Assembly (NCBI RefSeq): GCF_030384665.1
Contig: NC_083675.1
Coordinates: forward strand, 2,042,001-2,106,000
Reading direction: 5' to 3'
DNA: 64,000 bases
Source: Lodderomyces elongisporus
Lineage: Eukaryota > Ascomycota > Pichiomycetes > Serinales > Debaryomycetaceae
Shown here: piece after piece, positions 41,494 through 52,028 of the stretch
Numbering within the stretch: the stretch's first letter is position 1
How the letters are laid out: every line of letters begins with the position of its first letter
Made by a program: the position numbers and the translations under genes
The notes under the pieces: model-generated
The model's database searches: none
Told to the model about the DNA's origin: nothing
Seen by the model: the letters and a program-made list of their open reading frames with translations, nothing else

Positions 41494-43327
41494 TTTCATA
41501 TACTGCAGCAAAAACAAAAAGTAAAACAAAAAGACATTACTGCCACTATCGTCGTCATCATCACTACCATCAACCCCCCCCCCTTCACTCGTGATGTTTC
41601 ACAATACTTTTTTAAAAAAACTATTATGATAATATGTTATTGTGTATTATTCCATTACCCGTTATTGTATTAATGAGATCTATTTCGGTTCGGCATAAAA
41701 CTGTACATTGTGGAGAACAATAAGCTATCTGCTTCGGGTGTGGAAAAGTGATTGTGAAATACACACTTGCTCATAAACTTGTACAGGGATATGTTTATTT
41801 TCGTTTGAGTTTCTTTATTTGTTGTTGCAAAAGAAGAAAAAAAAAATTAAAAAACCAAATCCGGACGAGAATATTATTTGGAAAACAGAAAAAAGTGTGG
41901 CTGCAAATATAAGCACATTGCGTGCACCGCTTTACAAAATGGTAATTACATGTGCTATCCAGTGACCACCATAGGTTCAAGAAGTTATAAGCCATTTGGT
42001 TTGGTAACCTTCTTTTATAACAAAATTATTACAAAGTTATTACCAATAGGATACTCAATGCCAAGTATTTGTACCAAACTTCAGCTCTTGTCTCCCATTC
42101 TATACCAACCAGCTCACAAATATTAGTTGCGTAATTGGTTTATTTTAAGAATATTCTGTGGATTACGAAACGAGATAAGAATATAATTTGAGTTAGGGAG
42201 TTAAGAGGAGGAGAAGGAAGGAGACTTCAACAAACCCTATGAAACTAAGGAATTTTGAGTTGTCTTGATGCTAGAACTGTATATGTTTCCTGGAGTTGAT
42301 GAAGTTGAATGACAAGATAATGCTCGCAAGAAGCAATTGATATACCATAAAAAACAATACACAAGTGTATCAATACTCTTGCTTAGAATTAATCAAAGAC
42401 AGTACAAGTATTGAAAAACATCTCCGTTTTATCGTTTTTACAGGTCGATATAAATTATCCCCTTACATTTACATTGCATCACATAGCATTCCATCTCTAT
42501 TACTCTCGCATATTTCTTACAACTCACTTTATTTGTGTTTTTTTTCTCTGACTTTTCGGGCTCACTGCTTCCAACGCTTTCTATGTGTAAGTATATGTAA
42601 GATAGCAATTGAGCTTCCAATTCACCCCTCATCCATCTTTATCTTTCATTTTCTAGTGACGCCCTTAACTAAAAGCCCCAAAAATCAAAAAAAAATTTGG
42701 CGCATCTAATATGTGGATGTAAAAAGGAAAAATTAATTTTATCTCAACCGTCGGCTAGGGCTGAATTTAGGGATTGAATAACTGTGGAGTCTTGGTTTCG
42801 ATTTGTGTGTGAGAATCAATTTCACAAAATATCTCTTTTTGTTTTTTTATTTTATTTTATATTTTTCATTTTATTTTTTTACATGTAACCATCATTTCTC
42901 TTCCATATTTTTTGATGTCTTTGTGTTGGCTAATAATAAGAATTGCAATTTAAGTGTGGCTTCAGTTGTCATCGTCAGAAATATTGTTCCAATCTCCAAA
43001 AGTTTTAGGGATCAGATAAGGATGGAGCTATGGTTTGAAAGAAAGAGAAAGAAACAGAGAGAGAGAAAAGTGGTCAAGGTGAAAAGTAAGAAAGCAGAAT
43101 ATGCAGATACACATATACAAATACAAATACAGACATTAAAATCGTGTTTTTATTGCAAAATCGTGAAGCTGTAAATTGATTTGGAAAAAGTTTTTGATTC
43201 GCCAATAAATGGTTGGGGTGGGAAGACTTTATTATGAGTGCATGTCCTTATGCAACTCGCAAGGTATATACCTTCCTAATCTTCTTCCCCCACTACCACC
43301 ACCCCAACCAATATCTTCATTATATAT

Positions 43328-46300
43328 TTACAACTCAGGTACTCTATACTTTAGTCTATTTCCTTCCTCATAGACGAAATTCAACATTTTTTCAAACTCG
43401 TTCGTGCTCTTTTGGTTCAACTCCACGTACTTTTTGTAAAGCAATAATGCAGTCCTAGCATCTTCAATCGAGTCGTGGTTACCCTTTTGTACTCTCTCTT
43501 TCAACATCACATATGCCAAGAATTTTAAGCTCAACTGTCGTTTGAAACTACTCTTGTAGTAGAAGTCTGCAGTGTCTCGAATCTGCTCCTCTGGAACCTG
43601 TAAGTTGATAGTTCTAAAATCAGTATATAAACCATGTCCAACAAATATGACGCCCAAATTAAGTAAAAGCCATAGCTTTCGATATGCCGTTTGCAACGTG
43701 ACCAAATTCTTGCTAGATTTATGGATATCTAGGTCATTGGGCTCGATACCACTAAAGTTTGTCGTATAATCGTAAATGTGTGATTTGTGAACAATATAAT
43801 CATCAATAAATGCTTCGCCAAATAACGGATCGTCGATAATCATGCCACTGATATTATTGTTATCGTCGTTGTTGTTGCCAGTAATGTTACTATTTATGCC
43901 TTCGCGACCACCTCGGAGAACAGAAACACGCGCCAAAGACAACTCTTTGGGTTTGACTAATTTCTTCTGCCCGTTATAGCTTATCTCAAGCTGTTCCGGT
44001 TTTAAAGTGACAAATTCTGCGTCAATGGCTACTAATGTTCCTGGCTGTGGAGCTTCTTTCTCCCTCGTCAACAATGTATACTCTCGCTGATACAGCTCTC
44101 TAATTGGCCCAGCAAAGTGATCTCTATAAAGTATAGAGTCATTGCCTTGAAAATGAGTTATATGTCTAAACGGTTCAACCTTGTCCATCTTGTCAACTTC
44201 TTGATATATAACAATGACAGGTTTTTTCCATGAGTAAGTAAGGTTAAACACTTCTTCTTCAGGGATAGGAATCACCAAGTAATCGTTGAAAAACATCCAC
44301 TCATCCTTTATTTTGACAAAAGAGACCAAATTATGGCCACCTGTTCTCGATGTGTCTACTTGATGACTTATCTCACAAACATACCCTAATAATTGGTATT
44401 TCTTAAAGTCACCCGAGACTGGCATGCTAGGTTTAAATGAATAGCCTCGATTGCTTCCATTATTTGTTGCTCTCACAGCATAAAGATCGGGAACAAGCCA
44501 TTGCTTTAAACTATTGATAATTCTGAATTCCTCATTTGTTAAGTTGACATTGAGAACAAGCACAGGTGGAAGTTTCGTAATTGATGTTCGAATTTCTAAA
44601 GTATGGGGATGGAAATGCTGGTGCTGCGTACATGGAATTGTCTTGTATTGATTCATTGAATACTCCAAGTATGTGAGTATATTCAAGTTTTTCCTTATAT
44701 TGGCTAAGTTGGTCGGTTGTTGTTGTTGTTGTTGTTGTTGTTGCTGCTGCTGCTGCTGCTGCTGATCTTGCTGTGTATTGGGATTAACAAGGATGCTCAT
44801 TTTACTCATCATGTTATGTGGCGGTGTTATCAATTCTAAGGAAAACATGGCCCCCATCTGTTTATCATATATGGGACAAGAATGTCCTCGTCCTCTAACC
44901 TCGATTTCGTAAGCTAACTCTGTCAAATCAAAATTGAAGTTGAACTGGTTTCTAAAATCCATCGATAGTCGCGTCAACAAGTAATTATTAAACGCAATAA
45001 TCAATTCGCGCACTTCGTGTGAGTTAAGATTCATCAACTCGTTCAAGTTTATTAACTTTGCTGCTTGCTTATCGTGGTTCATCACTTGACTGAAATTATA
45101 GGTCTTGACATTCCTAGACTTGGCTTTAAACATCATGTCAAATAAATATGCAAGCTCGTTCAATATAGATGAGCCTTCCGGGTTGGTTTCGATTGTCGCT
45201 TCGTCATTCGGTAACCATTCATTGGATAGTGAGTGAACTACTTTGTTATAGAAAACAGATTGGAATCTGTACAACTGCAAAAGTGAATTAATGTATGAGT
45301 TGTCGCTATGATTCTCCAATCCACAATATTCTTGAGTTCGATTATAAAATGCAAAATCAAAATCTTTGACTCCAAACTTGGAATATTGGATTTGTAGTCT
45401 TGAGTAGCAATTGGGGATTTTTTCATCATTTTGACATTGGAAAATACTGTCTTCCAATGCTTGAATCGATTTTTGGCGCTGCTTTTGTCCTCCATTTTTT
45501 TCGCTCAAAAATTTGGGGATTTGGGTATCTTTTTGGCTGGTTAACGAATAATACTCGGGAATGTTACAAGTACCGTACTTTAATGAGTCATAGGGTATCC
45601 ATTTGGGGGTTTGCGAAATTTTTTGTTGCTGTTGCTTTTCAAAAATCGATAGCAAGTCTGGATCAATAGATTCAGGTAATCTAGCTTTTTCTTTAACAAA
45701 TTTGAGGTCATTTGGCCAATTCGAGAGGAGAAGTTCCTTATAATACGGCATTCCAACTACGGATAGCGGCACATCTGCATCAATGTCAATAAATGCATTA
45801 TCGCCACTACCACTGCCGCCTCCTAGGACTCCACTGGGTCCGTTGACAATGTCTGGTCTCTCTATCTCTTGTGGAAAATTAACAAAATTTTTACTGAGAG
45901 TGCCTGAATTTGTGATAGACCACAAGTGTAAATTGGAGAAACCATCATTAAACATGAAGAAATCACCATTTTCGCTAATTTCCAATCCTGATAGATGTGG
46001 TTGTTGTTGCTGTTGCTGTTGTTGTTGTTGTTGTTGTTTCTGTTGTTGTGCAGCAGAGGATCCCGCTGCTGGTAGTGGTGGTGTAGCTGCTGACATATCA
46101 GCATGGTAAACACTCACATTTGTTTGATCAAATATATCTACAAACTCAATCAACCCATACGCAGAGGTAACAATTAAGATATTGGGCAACTTGGGGTGGA
46201 ATCTAACTGAAGATACACCTGCGGGGAAGGCAACTGGTGCAACTGCTTTCATTGTTCGTATATCGAAAATGTTTACCAATGGGTCTGCCGTATATTCTGG

Positions 46301-47044
46301 TGCTTGATGGTAATGGTATCTTTTGGGTCTGATGGAATTTCCACATGTTGCAATGTAGTTACCCTTAATGTCCATATCTGACATGTATCCATTGTGAGCT
46401 GAAAAAGTTTTAATTGATGAGTTTGAAGTTGGATCGAATAACTCTAGCGAACCTGTGCTGCTAGCTAATGCTAACAATTTCGGTGCTTCTTTGACCATAG
46501 CAACTTTTCCGGTGTGGTTGAATTGTTGTACCAGATTTGATTTATTCATATCTACTTTGATCAAATCCAGTTCAGTTCCAATTACGATTTCGTTGAATGA
46601 GTTGCAATTGAATGACATTGTCTTGAGATCTTTAAACAATTCCCTGCCATTCGATTCTTTAAAAGACATCGAGTTTACTGCATTTCTGGGAACTCCTCGT
46701 CGGTTGTAAATGGAAAGTTGGTCATTCAGTAACGATAGCACGCCTTCTCTGTGCGATAGGATTTGTATAATAGGTTGATTTAATGTATTGGTTCGAAATT
46801 TTGTGTAAGGGTATAGTTGTATGCTGTATGGAGATGTTTTAACACTAGATAGGCTTCGTACATAACCCGATGTGTCACCGCACCACACCAAGTTCTGTAC
46901 AGAGTCAAATACCGTTGTAGTGACTGTAGATATAGGGTCTTGAACGAGTACGCCATTACTACTATTGTTGCTGCTGCTGTTGCTGTTGCTATTGTTGTTG
47001 CTGTCTTTCAATGGCACGAGAGCTACCTGACTCCAACCCTCCAT
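43328..47044 (-). CDS. PAN2: PAN2 catalytic subunit of the PAN2-PAN3 deadenylase
   Basis: 1238 residues from the ATG at 47044 (MEGWSQVALV); an in-frame ATG at 47062 would add six. Domain order follows PAN2: an N-terminal WD40-type propeller (to about 390), a linker region, a ubiquitin-hydrolase-like pseudoprotease domain (about 540-980) and a C-terminal DEDD exonuclease domain (about 1006-1238). The exonuclease carries AIDAEFVTL (first Asp and Glu), GHGLYTDFRTIN (second Asp) and HDSIEDARTALLLYKKY (His and last Asp). PAN2-PAN3 trims mRNA poly(A) tails in the cytoplasm. Two polyglutamine runs, encoded by mixed CAA and CAG, interrupt the propeller end (46006-46050) and the UCH-like domain (44719-44764). 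These inserts are probably surface loops. Confidence 0.95.
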   Translation of the reverse strand: MEGWSQVALVPLKDSNNNSNSNSSSNNSSNGVLVQDPISTVTTTVFDSVQNLVWCGDTSGYVRSLSSVKTSPYSIQLYPYTKFRTNTLNQPIIQILSHREGVLSLLNDQLSIYNRRGVPRNAVNSMSFKESNGRELFKDLKTMSFNCNSFNEIVIGTELDLIKVDMNKSNLVQQFNHTGKVAMVKEAPKLLALASSTGSLELFDPTSNSSIKTFSAHNGYMSDMDIKGNYIATCGNSIRPKRYHYHQAPEYTADPLVNIFDIRTMKAVAPVAFPAGVSSVRFHPKLPNILIVTSAYGLIEFVDIFDQTNVSVYHADMSAATPPLPAAGSSAAQQQKQQQQQQQQQQQQPHLSGLEISENGDFFMFNDGFSNLHLWSITNSGTLSKNFVNFPQEIERPDIVNGPSGVLGGGSGSGDNAFIDIDADVPLSVVGMPYYKELLLSNWPNDLKFVKEKARLPESIDPDLLSIFEKQQQQKISQTPKWIPYDSLKYGTCNIPEYYSLTSQKDTQIPKFLSEKNGGQKQRQKSIQALEDSIFQCQNDEKIPNCYSRLQIQYSKFGVKDFDFAFYNRTQEYCGLENHSDNSYINSLLQLYRFQSVFYNKVVHSLSNEWLPNDEATIETNPEGSSILNELAYLFDMMFKAKSRNVKTYNFSQVMNHDKQAAKLINLNELMNLNSHEVRELIIAFNNYLLTRLSMDFRNQFNFNFDLTELAYEIEVRGRGHSCPIYDKQMGAMFSLELITPPHNMMSKMSILVNPNTQQDQQQQQQQQQQQQQQQQPTNLANIRKNLNILTYLEYSMNQYKTIPCTQHQHFHPHTLEIRTSITKLPPVLVLNVNLTNEEFRIINSLKQWLVPDLYAVRATNNGSNRGYSFKPSMPVSGDFKKYQLLGYVCEISHQVDTSRTGGHNLVSFVKIKDEWMFFNDYLVIPIPEEEVFNLTYSWKKPVIVIYQEVDKMDKVEPFRHITHFQGNDSILYRDHFAGPIRELYQREYTLLTREKEAPQPGTLVAIDAEFVTLKPEQLEISYNGQKKLVKPKELSLARVSVLRGGREGINSNITGNNNDDNNNISGMIIDDPLFGEAFIDDYIVHKSHIYDYTTNFSGIEPNDLDIHKSSKNLVTLQTAYRKLWLLLNLGVIFVGHGLYTDFRTINLQVPEEQIRDTADFYYKSSFKRQLSLKFLAYVMLKERVQKGNHDSIEDARTALLLYKKYVELNQKSTNEFEKMLNFVYEEGNRLKYRVPEL
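44719..44764. repeat. Coding CAA/CAG (polyglutamine) repeat in PAN2
   Basis: About 15 Gln codons on the minus strand, split into a CAG block and a CAA block. A second run is at 46002-46050. Confidence 0.9.
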
Positions 47045-47282
47045 GGCAGAATAAACTAACAAGCTTTGTAAATTTGCAATACTAAACTATCAGATTCAAT
47101 AACAATGGATTAAGGGTACTTAGCAGAATGAAAATGGAATTGATGGGTGGAATTGATGGGACACGCTTATTCTGAGCCAAAAGCTGCGTGGTAGCATCTG
47201 ATGTTGTTGTTGGTATTGAATGTTGGCGTTAGTATATCTAAAATGCGCGTTGGTCGTGTAAATGATCAGTAATCTAGCTAAT

Positions 47283-47365
47283 GCTAGTACCACTACCACT
47301 ACCACTACAACTAAAACTAAAACTACAACTACAACTACAACTAAAACTAAAACTACTACTGTTGT
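47283..47365. repeat. CTA-based minisatellite upstream of PAN2
   Basis: Hexanucleotide units CTACCA, CTACAA and CTAAAA alternate in short blocks about 240-320 nt upstream of PAN2. Confidence 0.85.
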
Positions 47366-48083
47366 TATTACCACATCAGTTATTTGGATCACTAGTTGGG
47401 TTAAAAAGCAGCGCGAGTTTTGTAAATAATAATCTCTATATCCTTTATCTTAGATTAGACAATAAATGTTGCTGATAATAAATTAAAGTTAAACTCGAGA
47501 TAAATTAGAGTGGGGAAAAGGAGTGGGGGAAATTAGGTAAGAAGATGAGTATTGAGAGATTACATAAAAATTTACAGAGAGTAAATAAGCTAGCGCAATA
47601 TGGGTTGCGATGGCAATCTTACACCATAGTGAATGACAAATCCTCAAAATTTGACCATGTGGGAGATGCTAATAAAAATATAAAAGGTAAAGAAGAAAGA
47701 AGAAGAAGAAGAAGAAAGAAGAAAAAAACAGGATAGGTGGGAACACCACGGGTCGAATGGCAAGAGTTAAGTTACAAATGTGCTTTTAATTTAGCTTATG
47801 GTAAGGTATACGTCATTTTCAAACAAGGTAATGTGGTCATAGCAAATGTTGAAATGTTTGAGTCATGGCTAGTTGTAGTGTTTACTCTTGGGTACATGTG
47901 GTAGTTGCGCACGTTCTTCTCTGTTTTCGGCAGTAACTGTTTTCGTTTCTTGTTGTTGTTGTTATTTCCAAGGACGTGACTGTGTTATGCGTCATTCCCT
48001 TTCCTTCCTTATCTCTCGCACACAAATTTCTTATCTACAAAATAATATGTACATACTTATATAAATATGTATATAAAGAAACG

Positions 48084-48084
<1 letters not shown>

Positions 48085-48127
<43 letters not shown>
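48085..48127. repeat. Microsatellite (AC)21
   Basis: The longest dinucleotide run in the window: 43 nt of uninterrupted AC. Confidence 0.95.
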
Positions 48128-48128
<1 letters not shown>

Positions 48129-48492
48129 GCAAATGCACAGTTATCTCCATATAGCCGATATTCTATTATCTACTATGGAGAAAATACCCCAAAAAATATT
48201 CTGTAAACAAACCAACATAATCACAACTTCTCAATCCAGCATTTCATTTCAAAATTGCTTTATTTATATAAAGTAATTCTTGCTAACTAATTCAAGCTTT
48301 CTTATAAATACCACTGGCTTTTCTTTGATTAACATCTCCTCGCTTTCTTCAGTCTCTACATAATATACTTGCTTGGTTCTTTAATAACCACATCAACAAA
48401 TAATTACAATATTATTTACCACAACCACTAGGGTTCTGAATTAAAACTCAGAATTGAGAATCCAGAATATCAAATATAGTTTACTACTTCCT

Positions 48493-48493
<1 letters not shown>

Positions 48494-48526
<33 letters not shown>

Positions 48527-48541
48527 CACTCACTCACTCAC
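48494..48541. repeat. Compound microsatellite (TTAC)8(TCAC)4
   Basis: Eight TTAC units followed without a break by four TCAC units, about 235 nt upstream of the gene at 48774. Confidence 0.95.
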
Positions 48542-48773
48542 TCATTAAACCGCTCAACTGTTGCAACAATCTACATCCACAGTTTGCTTTGCACATTTAC
48601 TTCCAATTCTTCTTCCACAATTATTCATTGTCATTACCAATTTTTGGTTTCTCAAACCATAACCAACAACAAAAGTATAACTAGTACCATTTAACATATT
48701 TCTCCATCACAATTCTCTCCGTTTAGACTTTTTATCACCAAACCCACTTTTTTTTTAATCCAAATCCAAACAA

Positions 48774-49382
48774 ATGTTCAAATCCTCCCCATTTTGGTTC
48801 TTTTCAAAAAGTTCAACTCGGCAAAAACAACTGGCTAATGATGCAACTCCTTCGCATCTTCAAAACCCATCGAGAATGACTTTTACGTATCAAAAAGATA
48901 CTCAAATAGTCAATGTTGTTATGAAAGAAACACAACCAGATGCCAGAGAAGATACTAATACTACTAATACTACTACTACTAGTAGTACAACAACAAATGA
49001 ACAGGATGATGGTTTTATTGAAGTTTCTTCAGTACCTTTATCATACGCTGAAGTTGCTTCAATAGGTGCAAACAAAAACAATTTACAATCATTGCTGACT
49101 ACTCCAACGGCGTCTGCATCGTCTTCGACACCAACCATAAGTTTGAAACCTCCGACAACTGCTAGACCTGCAAAGGAAACATTGCAAATAAACCAGTACA
49201 ATGTTTTAGCAAAGGATGATAACATGCCAGATGACTCAAATTTGGATTCATCAGTTATAGAGGAGAATTTGAAATCTGAGGATGACTACAATCGGTCACA
49301 ACATTACAAAAAGCAACAGTTTCAATTTAACATGAACAAGAAGAAAAAAGCGAGAGAAATGAAGAATAAGCAGAAATGCTAA
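48774..49382 (+). CDS. Unrecognised protein, 202 residues, mostly disordered
   Basis: I do not recognise this protein. It starts MFKSSPFWFFSKSS; an internal Met at residue 35 (48876) is an alternative start. Features: a Thr/Asn-rich run (62-77), the block DDGFIEVSSVPLSYAEVAS (78-96), a Ser/Thr/Pro-rich segment (107-130), a second well-formed block QINQYNVLAKDDNMPDDSNL (about 138-157) and a basic C terminus (MNKKKKAREMKNKQK). No signal peptide beyond the weak aromatic N terminus and no membrane helix is seen. The two non-repetitive blocks, normal codon use and the long 5' leader argue that it is a real gene. The basic tail and acidic middle could suit an RNA- or ribosome-associated protein, but that is speculation. 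Confidence 0.6.
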   Translation: MFKSSPFWFFSKSSTRQKQLANDATPSHLQNPSRMTFTYQKDTQIVNVVMKETQPDAREDTNTTNTTTTSSTTTNEQDDGFIEVSSVPLSYAEVASIGANKNNLQSLLTTPTASASSSTPTISLKPPTTARPAKETLQINQYNVLAKDDNMPDDSNLDSSVIEENLKSEDDYNRSQHYKKQQFQFNMNKKKKAREMKNKQKC

Positions 49383-50284
49383 GGAAGTCTTTGAATGCGA
49401 TGGTACTGTGACGAAGAGAAGACAAATAGAAAAAGAAAAAGAAAAAGAGAAATAAATAGAAAAAGAGGATACTAAAGTATTGGCCACCGACGGAACTCTT
49501 GATTGAGAAACTCTGTTGTTGTGAATATCTAATACTTTTCACCAATATGAAATATCTCTACTTAGTGTTGTAATTTGTTGTATTGATTAGCTAGCTAATA
49601 CAAAAAATTAAAAGTCTAGAAACCCAGTCTTATTTTCCCAAGTAATTCCTGTATTCATTGAAGAAGCTTGTAAGAGAGAAGGAGAAAGAGATAAATGTAC
49701 TTGATTGTTAGGTTACCTTAACTGACTTGCAATCATCCCACGTTCTCCTGCTGCATTCTGAAAAGAAAAAAAAAATGACACGTGAACTCTTCTTATTTTT
49801 TTGGCCTCTTCCTATATCCCTTCCTTCCTTTTTCTGTCTACCACCTCGGTTCGACCTTATCCCCACTTTTACCGAGAACAAAATAAAAAATAAAATAAAA
49901 AATAAAATAAAAAATAAAAAAAAAATACTTTATAAGATTAGATAAGATAAGACGAAGTGAAGCGCGCAAAAGAAAAAGAACTACAAAAACGTTTGTTCTT
50001 GTTCCTGCCTCCAGGGTCCATCTAATACATTGTTTTATTCTGTTCTGTTCTATGTTGTTTTTTTTTTTGCTTCGCAATCTCTTTTGATCGTGATTAAATT
50101 TAGTGCTCATTTGCTCTATATCATCTCATCAAACAAATTGCAAATATACTACAAGAGCAGGGATAAATAATTATAATAGTATCGGGTTTTGCTAGTCCTC
50201 AAATTTATGCTTCTAAAGATATATTTGGATAATGTTGTTGTTGTTGTTCTTCTTCTTTAAAAAATAACAAAATCATAAAAACTT
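49383..50284. other. Intergenic between two convergent unrecognised genes
   Basis: 0.9 kb, A/T rich, with an AAAATAAAAAAT array (49879-49919). No gene seen. Confidence 0.55.
49879..49919. repeat. A-rich 12-bp tandem repeat (AAAATAAAAAAT)3
   Basis: Three near-perfect copies, ending in an A tract. Confidence 0.85.
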
Positions 50285-51376
50285 TTATGTAACCAGTATG
50301 CTCATCATCTTAGTTAGTTCTCTTGAACAATCCAATAATCTTTCATCGGTAACACATGAGATTATATGCCGATTTCGATTTTTGTCTTCTATACTAGTTT
50401 CAATGAAATTCCCAACTCTTTCGCCACTGCCTAAAAACAGTTTAACCTTTTCAACTCTTTTCCATAATTTCATTCTCAACAAGTTTTTCCTACTCTTTCC
50501 TAATACTTTCCCTTTCATCTTTTGAAAGATATTTTTATCATCTTCATCCTCTTCATTAACCTCAATAATACTTAGGTCTACATCGGTTTCAAATACTTTT
50601 ACTCTTGCCCACATCTGGCCCACTTTCATTTCTGGTACAAAGCAAGTGTATATTTCCCGCATTGTTATCAGGTTTGTCAACTCCCAACCAATAGAAAGAC
50701 TTTCAGAATGTAAAATGACATTTAACGATAACGTCAAATCAATTGTGTTTTTCATTGTCAAACTTACTGTTTGCTGCATGTCGAGAGCGCCACCATCGCC
50801 GAATTGATTGGATAGGCAGTGTGTTAATGGAATATCTATTTTATAAGGTGTGACAACATAATTCTGTGAAGCTTGATAAATTTGCTTAGCAGTTATAATA
50901 ATCCAATCAAGTATACGCTTTGATCCCATAGACTCTAGTTGTCCTATTTTCTCCAAAGAAATATTGAGTCGTGATCTGTGAATAATTACTGAAGGTTGGT
51001 TGGTTAGTTTATATATTTTTTGCGTATTTTTTTGGAGTAAATGAAGTGGGAGGTCCATTAAGGAATCAATGATTGTGACCTCTTTCAAACCAAACTTCTC
51101 AAAAGCTTTTATTCTCTTTTCATTGTTACCATTACTCTGCCCGTTTTCGTTTTTGAGATTAGTATTATTATTATTGTTGTAGTTGTTGCGATACTGGTGT
51201 TGTCGTTCATTGATTAATGGCAATGTCGAGTAAGCAATAGTAGGTCTCAGCTCTAGTGTGAGGGAGTTTATGAATGCAGGAAAAATAAACACTGACATTG
51301 TTAAAATTAAGACGAATCTATGCATCCGCCATGATGTTTCATATTTGAAACTAATTGAATGATTCAAGTGTTGCAA
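50285..51376 (-). CDS. Unrecognised protein with N-terminal hydrophobic signal, 363 residues
   Basis: I do not recognise the family. The frame starts at 51376; a second Met at residue 18 (51325) gives a cleaner signal sequence, MHRFVLILTMSVFIFPAFINS, so that may be the true start. An Asn-rich segment (about 67-90) precedes a predominantly beta/alpha non-repetitive body: LPLHLLQKNTQKIYKLTNQP, the WIIITAKQIYQAS helix, and KIDIPLTHCLSNQFGDGGA. An acidic patch (EVNEEDEDDKN, about 275-285) and a basic helical C-terminal region (KMKGKVLGKSRKNLLRMK) follow. There are few cysteines and no GPI-type tail. It is likely secreted, vacuolar or lumenal, or anchored by the uncleaved N-terminal helix. Well-formed secondary structure and absence of long repeats support a real gene. 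Divergent neighbours give no functional hint. Confidence 0.7.
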   Translation of the reverse strand: MQHLNHSISFKYETSWRMHRFVLILTMSVFIFPAFINSLTLELRPTIAYSTLPLINERQHQYRNNYNNNNNTNLKNENGQSNGNNEKRIKAFEKFGLKEVTIIDSLMDLPLHLLQKNTQKIYKLTNQPSVIIHRSRLNISLEKIGQLESMGSKRILDWIIITAKQIYQASQNYVVTPYKIDIPLTHCLSNQFGDGGALDMQQTVSLTMKNTIDLTLSLNVILHSESLSIGWELTNLITMREIYTCFVPEMKVGQMWARVKVFETDVDLSIIEVNEEDEDDKNIFQKMKGKVLGKSRKNLLRMKLWKRVEKVKLFLGSGERVGNFIETSIEDKNRNRHIISCVTDERLLDCSRELTKMMSILVT

Positions 51377-52028
51377 CAGTCTTTACCAGATATTTCCTTA
51401 AGAAATTGTACTGAAGATTAAGCTTTGTCTTTTAGAAAAAAAAAGAAGGGGAAAAGAGAATCAAAAAAAAAAACAGACACACAACAGGAACGGTGGATCC
51501 TGTTTTCATAGAGTTTACAGAGTGATCCATACCAGAAAAAAGAAAAAAGGAAATCAAGTAGAGTTATACATAAGAGAGAGGGGAGGGGGAAGTACTTGGA
51601 AAAAGGGTAAGAGAGAAAAAAGCAAAAACGCAAAAAAGCAAAAAAATGGTGAAGATAAGATTAAGTTCAAAATAATAAAACAATCAGAAAAACTAATAAA
51701 AAGTAGGAAATAGAAAGTAGAAAATACAAAATATATGATAAAAAAAACCACCAAATAAGGAGTCCAAAATAATAAAACGCTTTAATTTGGTGATTTCAAG
51801 TATCCCCTTCTCCTTCTTCCACTATTTCAAAAAATTTCTTCTTTTCTCTTCTATGTGACTTCTCCAGATATATGAGCACTTGACTGATGTTTTTTACTTT
51901 TATCTATAAAATCAAGAATAAATTAACGCAAGAAACAGTATATATATATACATATATAAAAAAAAACAAGGTACTACATATATGGTACAACTTGGTTTTA
52001 CTTGGTCCATTATGTTTTTTAGCAATAT
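51377..52028. other. Intergenic: promoter of the 50285-51376 gene, 3' of ERO1
   Basis: A-rich with AAAAAGCAAAAA repeats (51618-51645) and TATATATATA (51941-51958). No gene seen. Confidence 0.55.

Larger units (their letters stand above)
41235..43327. other. Intergenic (2.1 kb) between the Dur3-type gene and PAN2
   Basis: The right part is 3' of PAN2. Contains C10 (41574-41583), the GATA sites, TTTTATTTTATTT runs (42840-42880) and GAAAGAGAAAGAAACAGAGAGAGAG (43037-43065 region). No gene or RNA recognised. This is one of the candidate intervals for the junction of two C. albicans syntenic blocks. Confidence 0.5.
47045..48773. other. Divergent intergenic region (1.7 kb) between PAN2 and an unrecognised gene
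   Basis: Contains an ACTACC/ACTACA/ACTAAA-type minisatellite (47283-47365), AAGAAG repeats (47692-47730), a long (AC)n tract and a (TTAC)8(TCAC)4 tract. No gene recognised. Second candidate interval for a syntenic junction. Confidence 0.55.
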
